This document shows positions 20,015 through 27,644 of a stretch of 64,000 bases of DNA, piece by piece. A model generated the notes under the pieces. That model was given only the letters and a program-made list of their open reading frames with translations. It did no database searches and had not been told where the DNA came from. Numbering within the stretch: the stretch's first letter is position 1; each line of letters starts with the position of its first letter. The translations under genes and the position numbers were made by a program. The stretch is from the NCBI GenBank assembly GCA_019425045.1, contig JAHYYI010000001.1, forward strand, positions 150,643-214,642, in the 5' to 3' direction. The stretch is from Collinsella sp. (GTDB lineage Bacteria; Actinomycetota; Coriobacteriia; Coriobacteriales; Coriobacteriaceae).

Positions 20015-20488
20015 ATGAATGCCCCCGACGCGCTCCAAAACATCCGCTCAAAACACCCCGTTGCACATGTGGTTCTCTATCTCTTTGTCGGCTGGGCATT
20101 GCTGGTTGTCATCACCCATGCCATAGCCTTTGGAGCAGAACTACTGATAGCCAGCTCGGACCAGCCCGTCGTCAAATGGGAAGCGACCGATGAGTGCACC
20201 GACGGAACCCGAACCATTTACTACAACAGCCCGTCCCTCTACCAAGAGTTCAAGGTCAAGATAAAGGACTCCAAGATTGTCGATGCCGAACTGGGCTCTT
20301 TATTTACAATCGGAGCAACCGTCAACGCCGAGCAAGTCGAATACACGGACAGCCATGCGACATATCGTATCGACCTCAGCATCCTAGGCCGACCGTCACG
20401 CGCCTGTCTGCTCGAATGCGATATACGCGGCACCACACTACACATGTCCGAAATACAGATGCGCCCGAACAAAGAGATCTCTTCTTGA
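20015..20488 (+). CDS. hypothetical membrane-anchored protein
   Basis: The 157-residue protein has one membrane segment (about residues 20-43, VVLYLFVGWALLVVITHAI) followed by an extracellular domain of about 110 residues rich in beta structure, with three cysteines. I do not recognise the family. Start at 20015 (MNAPDAL) is set by the TTTGGAGG site. It is convergent with dnaX (21 bp between stop codons) and divergent from ybaB, so it interrupts the usual dnaX-ybaB-recR order. Confidence 0.7.
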   Translation: MNAPDALQNIRSKHPVAHVVLYLFVGWALLVVITHAIAFGAELLIASSDQPVVKWEATDECTDGTRTIYYNSPSLYQEFKVKIKDSKIVDAELGSLFTIGATVNAEQVEYTDSHATYRIDLSILGRPSRACLLECDIRGTTLHMSEIQMRPNKEISS

Positions 20489-20509
20489 GCAGCGTACCCG
20501 CCCGCACAG

Positions 20510-23002
20510 TTACTCCACCGGTTTGAAGATGGTGGCCTGTCCAAAGACGTTGCGGATGAGGGCTTTGGCCTCATCCTCGGTCTGCGGGATGCTCGGGGCT
20601 GCGCCCTGGTGGCCGAAGGGACTGCCGGCGCCGGGGTTGGACTCCCAAGGGGCAGCGGGGGCGTCATCGCTTGTGGGAGCGGACGTCGCAGCTGCGGGAG
20701 CCGCGGCTGAAGCGGCAGGGCTGGGCGCAGGCACCGCGGCAGGCACGTCGAACGGAGGAAGATCCTCCCCGCTCGTATCGCCGGCGAAGCCGCCGACCAT
20801 GGCGTCGTCGTAGGGCACCTGCTCGGATTCCCACGACGCAGTCTGCGCAGACGGCTGAGTCTTGGAAGCGGACGCGCGCTCGGGCGCTCGGGGCGCGGGT
20901 TCGGTCGGGAGCTTACCCGTAGCGGGGGCGCCGGCGGGGTTGTCGGAGCGCAGCCAGGGGGCCTTGGCCAGGTCGGATGACTCGGGCGCAGGCGCGGCAG
21001 CGGGCTTGGGCGCGGGGACCGGAGCAGCCGGTTTGGGCGCAGCGGGTTCAGGCGCCGACGGGGTCGGTGTCGCTACCGGTGCCGCTTTTGGCTGCATCGC
21101 GCTGGCGTTCGAGGATGCAGGGGCCGCCGAGGACACGGGTTGCGGGTCCGCAGATGCCGCAGCCCGTGCAGATGGAGAATGCTCCTCATGTTGAGGAGCC
21201 GGCGTGCCACCTCCATCCAAGACATAGTCGACGGTGCGACGACCGAAAACCGCACTGACTGTCGGCAAAAACACCGCCCGTGTATCAGCACGCCCGAGCA
21301 TCTTGATAGCAAATGCCGTAGGGAACGAGACCGTGAGCTTAGAACCATCGTCTGCCGTAGCGCGAGCGTTCAACAGGAGAGCCGCATAAGAAGGTTGTTG
21401 GGCCTTGACGCGCTCGACGACCTCGGCCCATTTGCGCTGGAGCTCGCCGGCATCCTCAACCGCGGGGGTCTCGGCGGCGCCGGCGGCAGCAACCTGGGCG
21501 GCGTTGTTGAGCTGGGGCTTAGGTGCCGGAGCGGCGGCAGGCGCGGGAGCCGCAACGGGCTGAGACATCGGAGCCGATGTAGGCTGAGATGTCAGCGCGG
21601 CAGGCTTGGGGGTCGGCGCGGGCGCAGGCTGGGTCGCCGGAGCGGCAGCGCCTCGGTCCCAGGGCATGCCGCCCTGGCGCGCGGACGTAGCAGCGGGGGC
21701 AGCGGATGCCGCCGGAGCGGCAGCACGAGCGCCCGAAATTAGCGTCGGCTGTTGGGCAGCAGCGGGTACGGATGCTGCAGGCGCGGCGGCCTGAGCAGCA
21801 GCCACGCTCGCCGGCACGGCGCCGTTGGCAACCATGGCCTCCAAGCGGGCCACGCGCTCGGCCAATGCCTCAATCGTTAAATCGGCCTCGGGACGTGCCA
21901 GGCGCGTGCAGGCGATCTCGAGCACCAGGCGCACGTCGCTCGCGCCCCTCATCTCCAGCGCGGCATCGTCGAGCACCGTCAGCACGCGGGCCAGACGGTC
22001 GGCCGGATGCTCGCCAAAGGCAGCAGCCTCGGCAGCAAGCGCCTCGGCCTGCTCGGCCCCGCCCTCAAACAGCTCGGCACGGGCACCGGCAACGCAGGCC
22101 ACATACACGTCGCGCACATGCGCCACCAGGTCGCGCGTCAGCTCAAGCAGATCATTGCCCTCCTCGACCTGTGCGCGAATGAGCCCATAGAGTTCAGCAA
22201 TATCACGCTCGGCGATGGCGCGGGCAAACTCGCCCAGGATCTGGTCCGAAACCTCGCCCAAAAGCGAGCGGGCATCGTCCGCATGCACGGCGCCGTTGCC
22301 AAAAACGCTCAGCTGCTCCAGCGTGGAAAGCGCGTCGCGCATACCGCCCTTGGCATGGCGCGCCACGATGGTCAGCGCCTCGTCGTCGTAATCGAAGCCC
22401 TCCTGCTCACACACGTAGGACAGGCGATGTTCGATATCCTCGTTGCCGATGCGATGGAAATCGAAACGCTGGCAGCGCGAGACGATGGTCTCCAGAATCT
22501 TTTGCGGGTCGGTGGTGCACAGCACGAAGATCACGTGTGCCGGCGGCTCCTCGAGCGTCTTGAGCAGCGCGTTGAACGCCGCCGTCGTGAGCATGTGAAC
22601 CTCGTCGATGATATAGATCTTGTACTTGCCGCGCACCGGGGCAAAGTTGACGGAGTTGATGATCTCCTCGCGCACATTGTCCACGCCCGTGCGGCTTGCG
22701 GCATCGAGCTCGTAGACATCGGGGTGGTTGCCCTCGGCGATGAGCTCGCACTCCTCACAGGTGCCGTCGGGCATGCACCCGCTTGCGCCCTCGGCGCGCG
22801 CTGCCTCGGCATTACGGCACAGCAGCGCCTTGGCAAGGATGCGCGCCATGGTGGTCTTGCCCGTGCCGCGCGGTCCGCAGAACAGGTATGCGTGGGACAG
22901 GCGCCCCTCGGTGATGGCGTGCTCGAGCGTCGAGACGATATGCTGCTGGCCCACCACGGAGTCGAAGGTGAGCGGGCGATACTTTCGGTACAACGATTCC
23001 AT
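20510..23002 (-). CDS. dnaX: DNA polymerase III subunit gamma/tau
   Basis: DnaX is the clamp-loader ATPase. The 830-residue protein starts MESLYRKYRPLTFDSVVGQ, with Walker A GPRGTGKT near residue 45, a zinc-binding set (cysteines near 65-85, ending CEEC), DEVHML near 125 and the SRC finger near 165. After about residue 360 comes a long Ala/Pro-rich stretch broken by a small globular segment (about 500-590), and a short conserved C-terminus. The tau-specific half is very large. I chose 23002 because sequence upstream is unrelated; a GGGGAG site precedes it. I saw no clear slippery site for making gamma. Confidence 0.94.
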   Translation of the reverse strand: MESLYRKYRPLTFDSVVGQQHIVSTLEHAITEGRLSHAYLFCGPRGTGKTTMARILAKALLCRNAEAARAEGASGCMPDGTCEECELIAEGNHPDVYELDAASRTGVDNVREEIINSVNFAPVRGKYKIYIIDEVHMLTTAAFNALLKTLEEPPAHVIFVLCTTDPQKILETIVSRCQRFDFHRIGNEDIEHRLSYVCEQEGFDYDDEALTIVARHAKGGMRDALSTLEQLSVFGNGAVHADDARSLLGEVSDQILGEFARAIAERDIAELYGLIRAQVEEGNDLLELTRDLVAHVRDVYVACVAGARAELFEGGAEQAEALAAEAAAFGEHPADRLARVLTVLDDAALEMRGASDVRLVLEIACTRLARPEADLTIEALAERVARLEAMVANGAVPASVAAAQAAAPAASVPAAAQQPTLISGARAAAPAASAAPAATSARQGGMPWDRGAAAPATQPAPAPTPKPAALTSQPTSAPMSQPVAAPAPAAAPAPKPQLNNAAQVAAAGAAETPAVEDAGELQRKWAEVVERVKAQQPSYAALLLNARATADDGSKLTVSFPTAFAIKMLGRADTRAVFLPTVSAVFGRRTVDYVLDGGGTPAPQHEEHSPSARAAASADPQPVSSAAPASSNASAMQPKAAPVATPTPSAPEPAAPKPAAPVPAPKPAAAPAPESSDLAKAPWLRSDNPAGAPATGKLPTEPAPRAPERASASKTQPSAQTASWESEQVPYDDAMVGGFAGDTSGEDLPPFDVPAAVPAPSPAASAAAPAAATSAPTSDDAPAAPWESNPGAGSPFGHQGAAPSIPQTEDEAKALIRNVFGQATIFKPVE

Positions 23003-23117
23003 GGGTGCTCCCCCGGGTATACTGAGTCTTGTTGCCGCGACGGCCATGCGGTCGCACGGCATACTGCATTCATAATAACCCGTACGGCGAGCCCGCCGCG
23101 ATAGGAGTCCAAAGAGC

Positions 23118-23834
23118 ATGGCAGACGCAGAGAGCAACCTCGTCCCCTCCGAAGCAGCCGACCAGGTCGAGGTCGCGCTCGAGGAGCAGGCCGCAGCCGA
23201 CGACGGCATCCTGTACCTCAACGAGTACCAGTACGAAAACGACCTGGTCACCGACTTCGCCCGCCTGGTCGCCTCGCCCAGGCGTCGCGGTTCGCTGTAT
23301 GTCGCCGCGGCAATTGCCGCGCTGATCGGCATTGGCATGCTGGTGGCCGGCGGTAACTGGATCAAGTTTGGCGTCGTCCTGATCGTATTCGGCGCCTTTT
23401 TGGCCTGGTGGAGCAAAAACCTGCACCACACGCTCGCCCGTGACTTTATCGACGCCGTCGAGGCCGACGAGTCCATGGGTGGCCGCTATCGCCGCGTCGC
23501 TGCCAACGAGGACGGCCTGATGGTTTGGGGCAAGAGCGGCAAGTCGCAGTTCTTCCCGTTTGAGAAGCTCGACCACGTACTCGACGGCGAGCGCATCTTT
23601 GTAGCCATGTTCGCCGACCAGGGCGTGACTATCCCTAAGGACACCTTTATCCGCGGCGATGCCGAGCAGTTTGGCCCCTTCCTTAAGGCGCGCATCAACA
23701 AAAAACTCCGCATCGAGACCAAACGCAAGAAGATGAAGGCAGAAAAGGCCGCTGCCGAAGCAAAACAGGGCGACAAGCCCCAGGAGACCAAGGGCAAGCA
23801 GCGCAAGCAGAAGAAGAGCAAGAAGAAGCGGTAG
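23118..23834 (+). CDS. membrane protein with YcxB-like C-terminal domain
   Basis: The 238-residue protein has a short acidic N-terminus, two membrane segments (about residues 58-75 and 80-98), then a cytoplasmic domain resembling YcxB (about 105-195, with GLMVWGKSGKSQFFPFEKL), and a Lys-rich tail (195-238). Function is unknown. It is divergent from dnaX, 115 bp away. An AGGAG site lies before the ATG. Confidence 0.75.
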   Translation: MADAESNLVPSEAADQVEVALEEQAAADDGILYLNEYQYENDLVTDFARLVASPRRRGSLYVAAAIAALIGIGMLVAGGNWIKFGVVLIVFGAFLAWWSKNLHHTLARDFIDAVEADESMGGRYRRVAANEDGLMVWGKSGKSQFFPFEKLDHVLDGERIFVAMFADQGVTIPKDTFIRGDAEQFGPFLKARINKKLRIETKRKKMKAEKAAAEAKQGDKPQETKGKQRKQKKSKKKR

Positions 23835-23850
23835 GCCGGCCGACACCGAA

Positions 23851-23902
23851 GGCGCCTCGTCCCGCGCCCGATTCCGGGCCGGGGCGCCTGGAATCGGGCG
23901 CG
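23851..23902. repeat. GC-rich overlapping hairpins between convergent genes
   Basis: CGCGCCCGATTCC at 23863-23875 pairs perfectly with 23890-23902. AGGCGCC near 23850 can alternatively pair with GGCGCCT near 23883-23889, so two structures compete. They lie between two convergent genes and may stop transcription, but no T-run follows. Confidence 0.5.
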
Positions 23903-23939
23903 CGTACCGCCAATGGACCCGTTTTGCCTTGCTCTCGAG

Positions 23940-24608
23940 CTATTTCACTTCAAACCTTAAGAGCCTCCGCTCCGGCAGATCGGTCATCTTCATCGTGTAA
24001 GTCCCGGGAAATGCTTTCTCAAAACGGACGGTCTCGTAACCTTCGAAATAGTCGTTGGTGTTCTGCATCATAAATGGGACGAGCAACTCGTTTTCTGCCC
24101 CAACCTCCACGGCAAACGCAGCAGAGCCGCCAAGGACCGGCATGGCTTGCGTTATCAGATCGGTATTGACTACAAAATCATAGTTTGGCGCAGACTCCGG
24201 AACCAGATGCCAAACATACGCTTTGATTCCACCGTCGATATTATCCCTATTTCTGACACGCATCTTTACGGCGATAACGCACGTGATGTCGGCATCCTTC
24301 AGTCTCGTTTTCGTATCCACGGTGCCATATTTTGAATAATCGTCATGTGCTCGTTTGAGATACTCGCGCGGCGTGAGCAACTCTGCCCCGTCTATGCAAA
24401 ACGAATACCCATCAGTCACCACATCCTTCGACCCCAGAAACGCTCCATCCATCGAGAGCCATTCGCCCTCCGCGTAATATTTCTCAGGAATGACCGTCCG
24501 GTTCCCGTTAACGACGCTCACCCTCATGCCCGCAAGGCCGGCAGCAGCACAGCAAAAAAGCGCGAGCGCCGATCTTCTCGTCCACAGGGTCTTCTTCATC
24601 GCGCTCAC
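23940..24608 (-). CDS. exported protein encoded with an ABC exporter (DUF5028-like)
   Basis: The 222-residue protein has an N-terminal signal or anchor (KKTLWTRRSALALFCCAAAG, about residues 4-28) and a beta-rich extracytoplasmic domain. It resembles small exported proteins often encoded after ABC exporter genes (DUF5028-like), but that match is tentative. Its ATG overlaps the ATPase stop by 4 bp, so it is the last gene of a tightly coupled operon. Confidence 0.65.
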   Translation of the reverse strand: MSAMKKTLWTRRSALALFCCAAAGLAGMRVSVVNGNRTVIPEKYYAEGEWLSMDGAFLGSKDVVTDGYSFCIDGAELLTPREYLKRAHDDYSKYGTVDTKTRLKDADITCVIAVKMRVRNRDNIDGGIKAYVWHLVPESAPNYDFVVNTDLITQAMPVLGGSAAFAVEVGAENELLVPFMMQNTNDYFEGYETVRFEKAFPGTYTMKMTDLPERRLLRFEVK

Positions 24609-25249
24609 GACCTTTCCCGAACTTTCACAACGGCACCGTCGCGCATGCAGTAAACCCGATCGGCCAGTTCCTCGAGCACCTCTCCGTCATGGCTGGACAG
24701 AAGGACCTCACGACCCGTTGATGCCGCCATCGCCACAACGCGCTTGAGCATTTCAACGCCCGCTTCGTCGAGGGCATTCGTTGGCTCATCGAGAACAAGC
24801 AGCTTCGGCTTCTCCATAATTGCCGCAGCTATCCCCAGACGCTGCTCCATCCCAAGCGAGTATGCTCGGAACTTCTTTTTTTCGTCTGCATCGAGCCCCA
24901 CGAGCCGCAGGGCAGAGCGAATGTCCTCGGGGGTGGCAACGCCCTTGATCTGAGCGATGAGCTTCAGATTGTCGTAGCCAGACAGATATCCCAAAAAGGA
25001 AGGCGCCTCGATCAACATCCCCAGACTCGGCGGGAACGAGATGTCCGCCCCAAGCCTTTGGCCATCGATAGAGATTTCGCCTTCGGTAGGCTTGATCAAC
25101 CCGCAAACCGCTCGCATGAGCATGGTCTTACCCGAACCGTTTATCCCCTGAAGCCCGACCACAGTCCCAGGGTCAACCTCGATGGACACGTTGCGCAGGA
25201 CATCGTTTTTACCCATGCGCTTCGATACGCCCCTTACGATCACACTCAT
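24605..25249 (-). CDS. ABC transporter ATP-binding protein
   Basis: This 214-residue ATPase has Walker A GINGSGKT near residue 37, a signature reading YSLGMEQRLGIAAA near 125, and Walker B LLVLDEPTNALDE near 148. Start at 25249 (MSVIVRGVSKRMG) follows GGGGGAC; an earlier in-frame ATG lies within the permease gene. It overlaps both neighbours by 4 bp and would power the two permeases upstream. Such sets often export or give immunity to peptides. Confidence 0.93.
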   Translation of the reverse strand: MSVIVRGVSKRMGKNDVLRNVSIEVDPGTVVGLQGINGSGKTMLMRAVCGLIKPTEGEISIDGQRLGADISFPPSLGMLIEAPSFLGYLSGYDNLKLIAQIKGVATPEDIRSALRLVGLDADEKKKFRAYSLGMEQRLGIAAAIMEKPKLLVLDEPTNALDEAGVEMLKRVVAMAASTGREVLLSSHDGEVLEELADRVYCMRDGAVVKVRERS

Positions 25250-26082
25250 ATCTTGTCCCCCTTTTCTATAAGGTCGGCCCTTCGAAACCACAGTCCACCC
25301 AACGATAGGCATAACGACATAAGCCCAATTGATGACAAGACACTCGAGCCCGCCGCGATTCCCTCTTTGACAATTCCACCCCAGCGCAACAGCATCAAGG
25401 CGTTACCCAATAGCGCCCAATGTCGTGCATATGCCGAGCAGATCAGGTAGCTCATTAAAACCACAAACGAGACTGACGACCCAAGCACAAACCCAACCGC
25501 TGCCTGCGCAAACGCAAGCGCCTCAAAAGCAAATAAGAGACCTATGAAAAACGGCAGCGCATCTGCCTCGGCAGCTTTGAGAAACCACGGCGCCAAATTA
25601 GCCAGTTGAAGCGACTCACCATGAATGACCGCGCTGAACGAGGAGCTCACCACCAAGCTCCAAATCACAACAGAGCAAACCACCACGAGCAGTGAAAATG
25701 CCGTTACTGCCGCCACCAAGATAAAACGCGAGACCCACCAAAGGGTTCTTGCCCGGCATCGAACAAGCGCTTGCAAACCAAACCCGTGCAACGATTCGGT
25801 CGGATAGTCGAGTGTTGTATAGAGAATAAGCAGAATGAGAAATAGCCATCCTAGCGGAGGCACAAACATGACCCCGGGCCTAGGCTCAAACGGAGCAGAT
25901 CCGGCAAACACGAGCGCAAGATTATCCGCAAACCCCAAGGTATCCGTTCTAACCCCATACACAGAAGACAATCCGTAGGCGTACACCAAGTTCGCAACGG
26001 TCACTGCCGCAATTGCAATAAAAGTGATGATGTTCTTCTTCAAAACGGTCCTCAGGTCCGCGGCGACCAGCCTAAACAGCAT
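25246..26082 (-). CDS. ABC transporter permease
   Basis: The 278-residue protein has six hydrophobic segments and a basic N-terminus (MLFRLVAADLRTVLKKN). Its ATG at 26082 shares one base with the stop of the first permease (TGATG). An upstream ATG at 26106 would lie inside that gene. It pairs with the permease at 26082-26963 as a heterodimer. Confidence 0.82.
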   Translation of the reverse strand: MLFRLVAADLRTVLKKNIITFIAIAAVTVANLVYAYGLSSVYGVRTDTLGFADNLALVFAGSAPFEPRPGVMFVPPLGWLFLILLILYTTLDYPTESLHGFGLQALVRCRARTLWWVSRFILVAAVTAFSLLVVVCSVVIWSLVVSSSFSAVIHGESLQLANLAPWFLKAAEADALPFFIGLLFAFEALAFAQAAVGFVLGSSVSFVVLMSYLICSAYARHWALLGNALMLLRWGGIVKEGIAAGSSVLSSIGLMSLCLSLGGLWFRRADLIEKGDKI

Positions 26083-26963
26083 CAGACCACCTCGCGTCTT
26101 TTCCACGCCCCAGAAAAAGCCAACGAAGCAAGGGTCAATAATATGATTTCCGCAAAACCGGCTCGAATGTCTGGCCAGTTATTCAGCGATTCCGACCTGA
26201 TGCTGTTGAGGATATTGCAGTTAAACCCCACACAAGCCATTACGCCGAAGATCCAGCCATTTGCAAAATGCCACGCAACCATTAGCAGATACGGGACAAT
26301 TATCGCTTTGATTCTGCTACGAAACAAAATTGAGAAGCCAGTTACAGCCATGGATAAAGTCCCGAGCGTGACAGCATCGAACAGCGTGTATGCGAGCACA
26401 TATGACAAAGGATGCGAATAAAATAGACCGGAGAAGTAGCTATGCAGGTAAAGTCCTACGTAAGTCGACTCATCGACCCGAGGAAGATACGCAGGAAAAA
26501 GCATCGAGACGATCAGGAAATTGACGAGCAGAGGAATGGCAGTCACTGTAAACGCGGAGAGGAAAGCAGACAGCATCTTTACGTTCACGTACGCCTTTCT
26601 GGAAACGCGCGTGCATATCTGCATGTCATAACCACTCAAACGCTCAAAGAGACACGACCAAGATCCAGCCAACATTGCAAGCAGGGGCAGTGCATAGAAA
26701 AACACCGACGCAGACAGTGGCGCGTTCGCGCTCACAACAATCCAGTTACCGAAGCTGCTTTCACGTGTTTGACCGAGATAATTTTCGGCTTGCACGCCAA
26801 CGCCGTAACCAAAAGAAAGAAGGTTGTGGCGCTCTTTTTCCAAATTTGCCCACGGCTCCAGCGCGGCAGCTATTGCAACTGCGACCGCAATCAAGAGAGC
26901 AAGGATAAAAGCTGGACGTCTAATCGTTTTCGACAGTTCGTATCTTGCGAGCTTTTGGTTCAT
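26082..26963 (-). CDS. ABC transporter permease
   Basis: The 293-residue protein starts MNQKLARYELSKTIRRPAF and has six membrane segments with a long extracellular loop between the first two, typical of ABC-2 type permeases for peptides. GGAGGAGG lies upstream of the start at 26963. It is the first gene of the exporter operon; the broken secreted-protein gene ends 54 bp upstream. Confidence 0.82.
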   Translation of the reverse strand: MNQKLARYELSKTIRRPAFILALLIAVAVAIAAALEPWANLEKERHNLLSFGYGVGVQAENYLGQTRESSFGNWIVVSANAPLSASVFFYALPLLAMLAGSWSCLFERLSGYDMQICTRVSRKAYVNVKMLSAFLSAFTVTAIPLLVNFLIVSMLFPAYLPRVDESTYVGLYLHSYFSGLFYSHPLSYVLAYTLFDAVTLGTLSMAVTGFSILFRSRIKAIIVPYLLMVAWHFANGWIFGVMACVGFNCNILNSIRSESLNNWPDIRAGFAEIILLTLASLAFSGAWKRREVV

Positions 26964-27017
26964 ACGTCCTCCTCCCCCTTCCGACCCAGAAAGCCGGAAG
27001 GGAGCCATTTCAAACAA

Positions 27018-27530
27018 CTATGCGGGAAGCTTGTGGAAATGCCCGACGCAGTCGGGGCTCCATACGCCAATAACAGTGCCGTAGCCAGACTCCGCCCATG
27101 CAGTCAGTCGCGCCGCAGATCGCCCGTTCTCACGGACGAGGTTATACATTTCCCACTGTCCCTTGTGATTCGAACGATACGTTCCCTGAGTACAATTCAT
27201 GCTGCCGCTACCGCTTGTGTTATACGCACCGTCTGTATATAACCGAAGCGGATTTCCCGTATGGCCCTAGATATCCAGATAGAGCGATGAGGAATCATCC
27301 TTTTGACGGTAGCCAGTTGCACTCGTCCCGGCACATTGAAAACTAAATGCCTTATCGGCATTGTTCGTACAGGTCGTAATTCCCGTATCGGCGTTTTGAG
27401 TAATGCTGGAAACCTGAGAGGTGTCAAACTCCTCTTGTGCAAACGATGCAGCGGGAACCCCTAGGGACAGACCAGCTGCAATCACCAAGCCGACTCCGAT
27501 TCGAGCAATAGCGCTCCTTGGCTTAATCAT
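27018..27530 (-). pseudogene. secreted small protein (DUF2712/lactococcin 972-like) interrupted by an in-frame TAG
   Basis: The reading frame from ATG 27530 (GGAGAAGG site upstream) has a clear signal peptide (residues 1-31, cut near ASFAQ) and then runs 87 codons to TAG at 27269-27267. In the same frame the next 83 codons are open to 27018 and continue the same protein: they include YNLVRENGRSAARLTAWAES and GVWSPD. This layout recalls the exported DUF2712 or lactococcin 972-like proteins made beside ABC transporters; the resemblance is by motif and context only. Total length would be 170 residues. The TAG removes the half with the conserved motif, so the gene is either dead or read through. 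It lies between the LuxR regulator and the ABC operon, all on the minus strand. Confidence 0.65.
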
Positions 27531-27603
27531 GGCCTTCTCCAATCAAAAGCGGTTAACAATGCGTCGACGCACGGCAACCTTCGCATGAATAGAGAAAGAT
27601 GTC

Positions 27604-27644
27604 TGTAAACACCCGCTATTGAGTTGATTGCTCAGGCGTTTACA
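27604..27644. promoter_or_regulatory. inverted repeat TGTAAAC/GTTTACA upstream of the secreted-protein gene
   Basis: TGTAAAC at 27604-27610 and GTTTACA at 27638-27644 are inverted copies, 34 bp apart centre to centre, between the LuxR stop and the secreted-protein start. They are candidate operators for the adjacent LuxR regulator. Confidence 0.35.

Noticed and set aside
20510..23002. Programmed frameshift site for making gamma from dnaX
   Set aside because: No A-rich slippery heptamer was seen in the reading frame.
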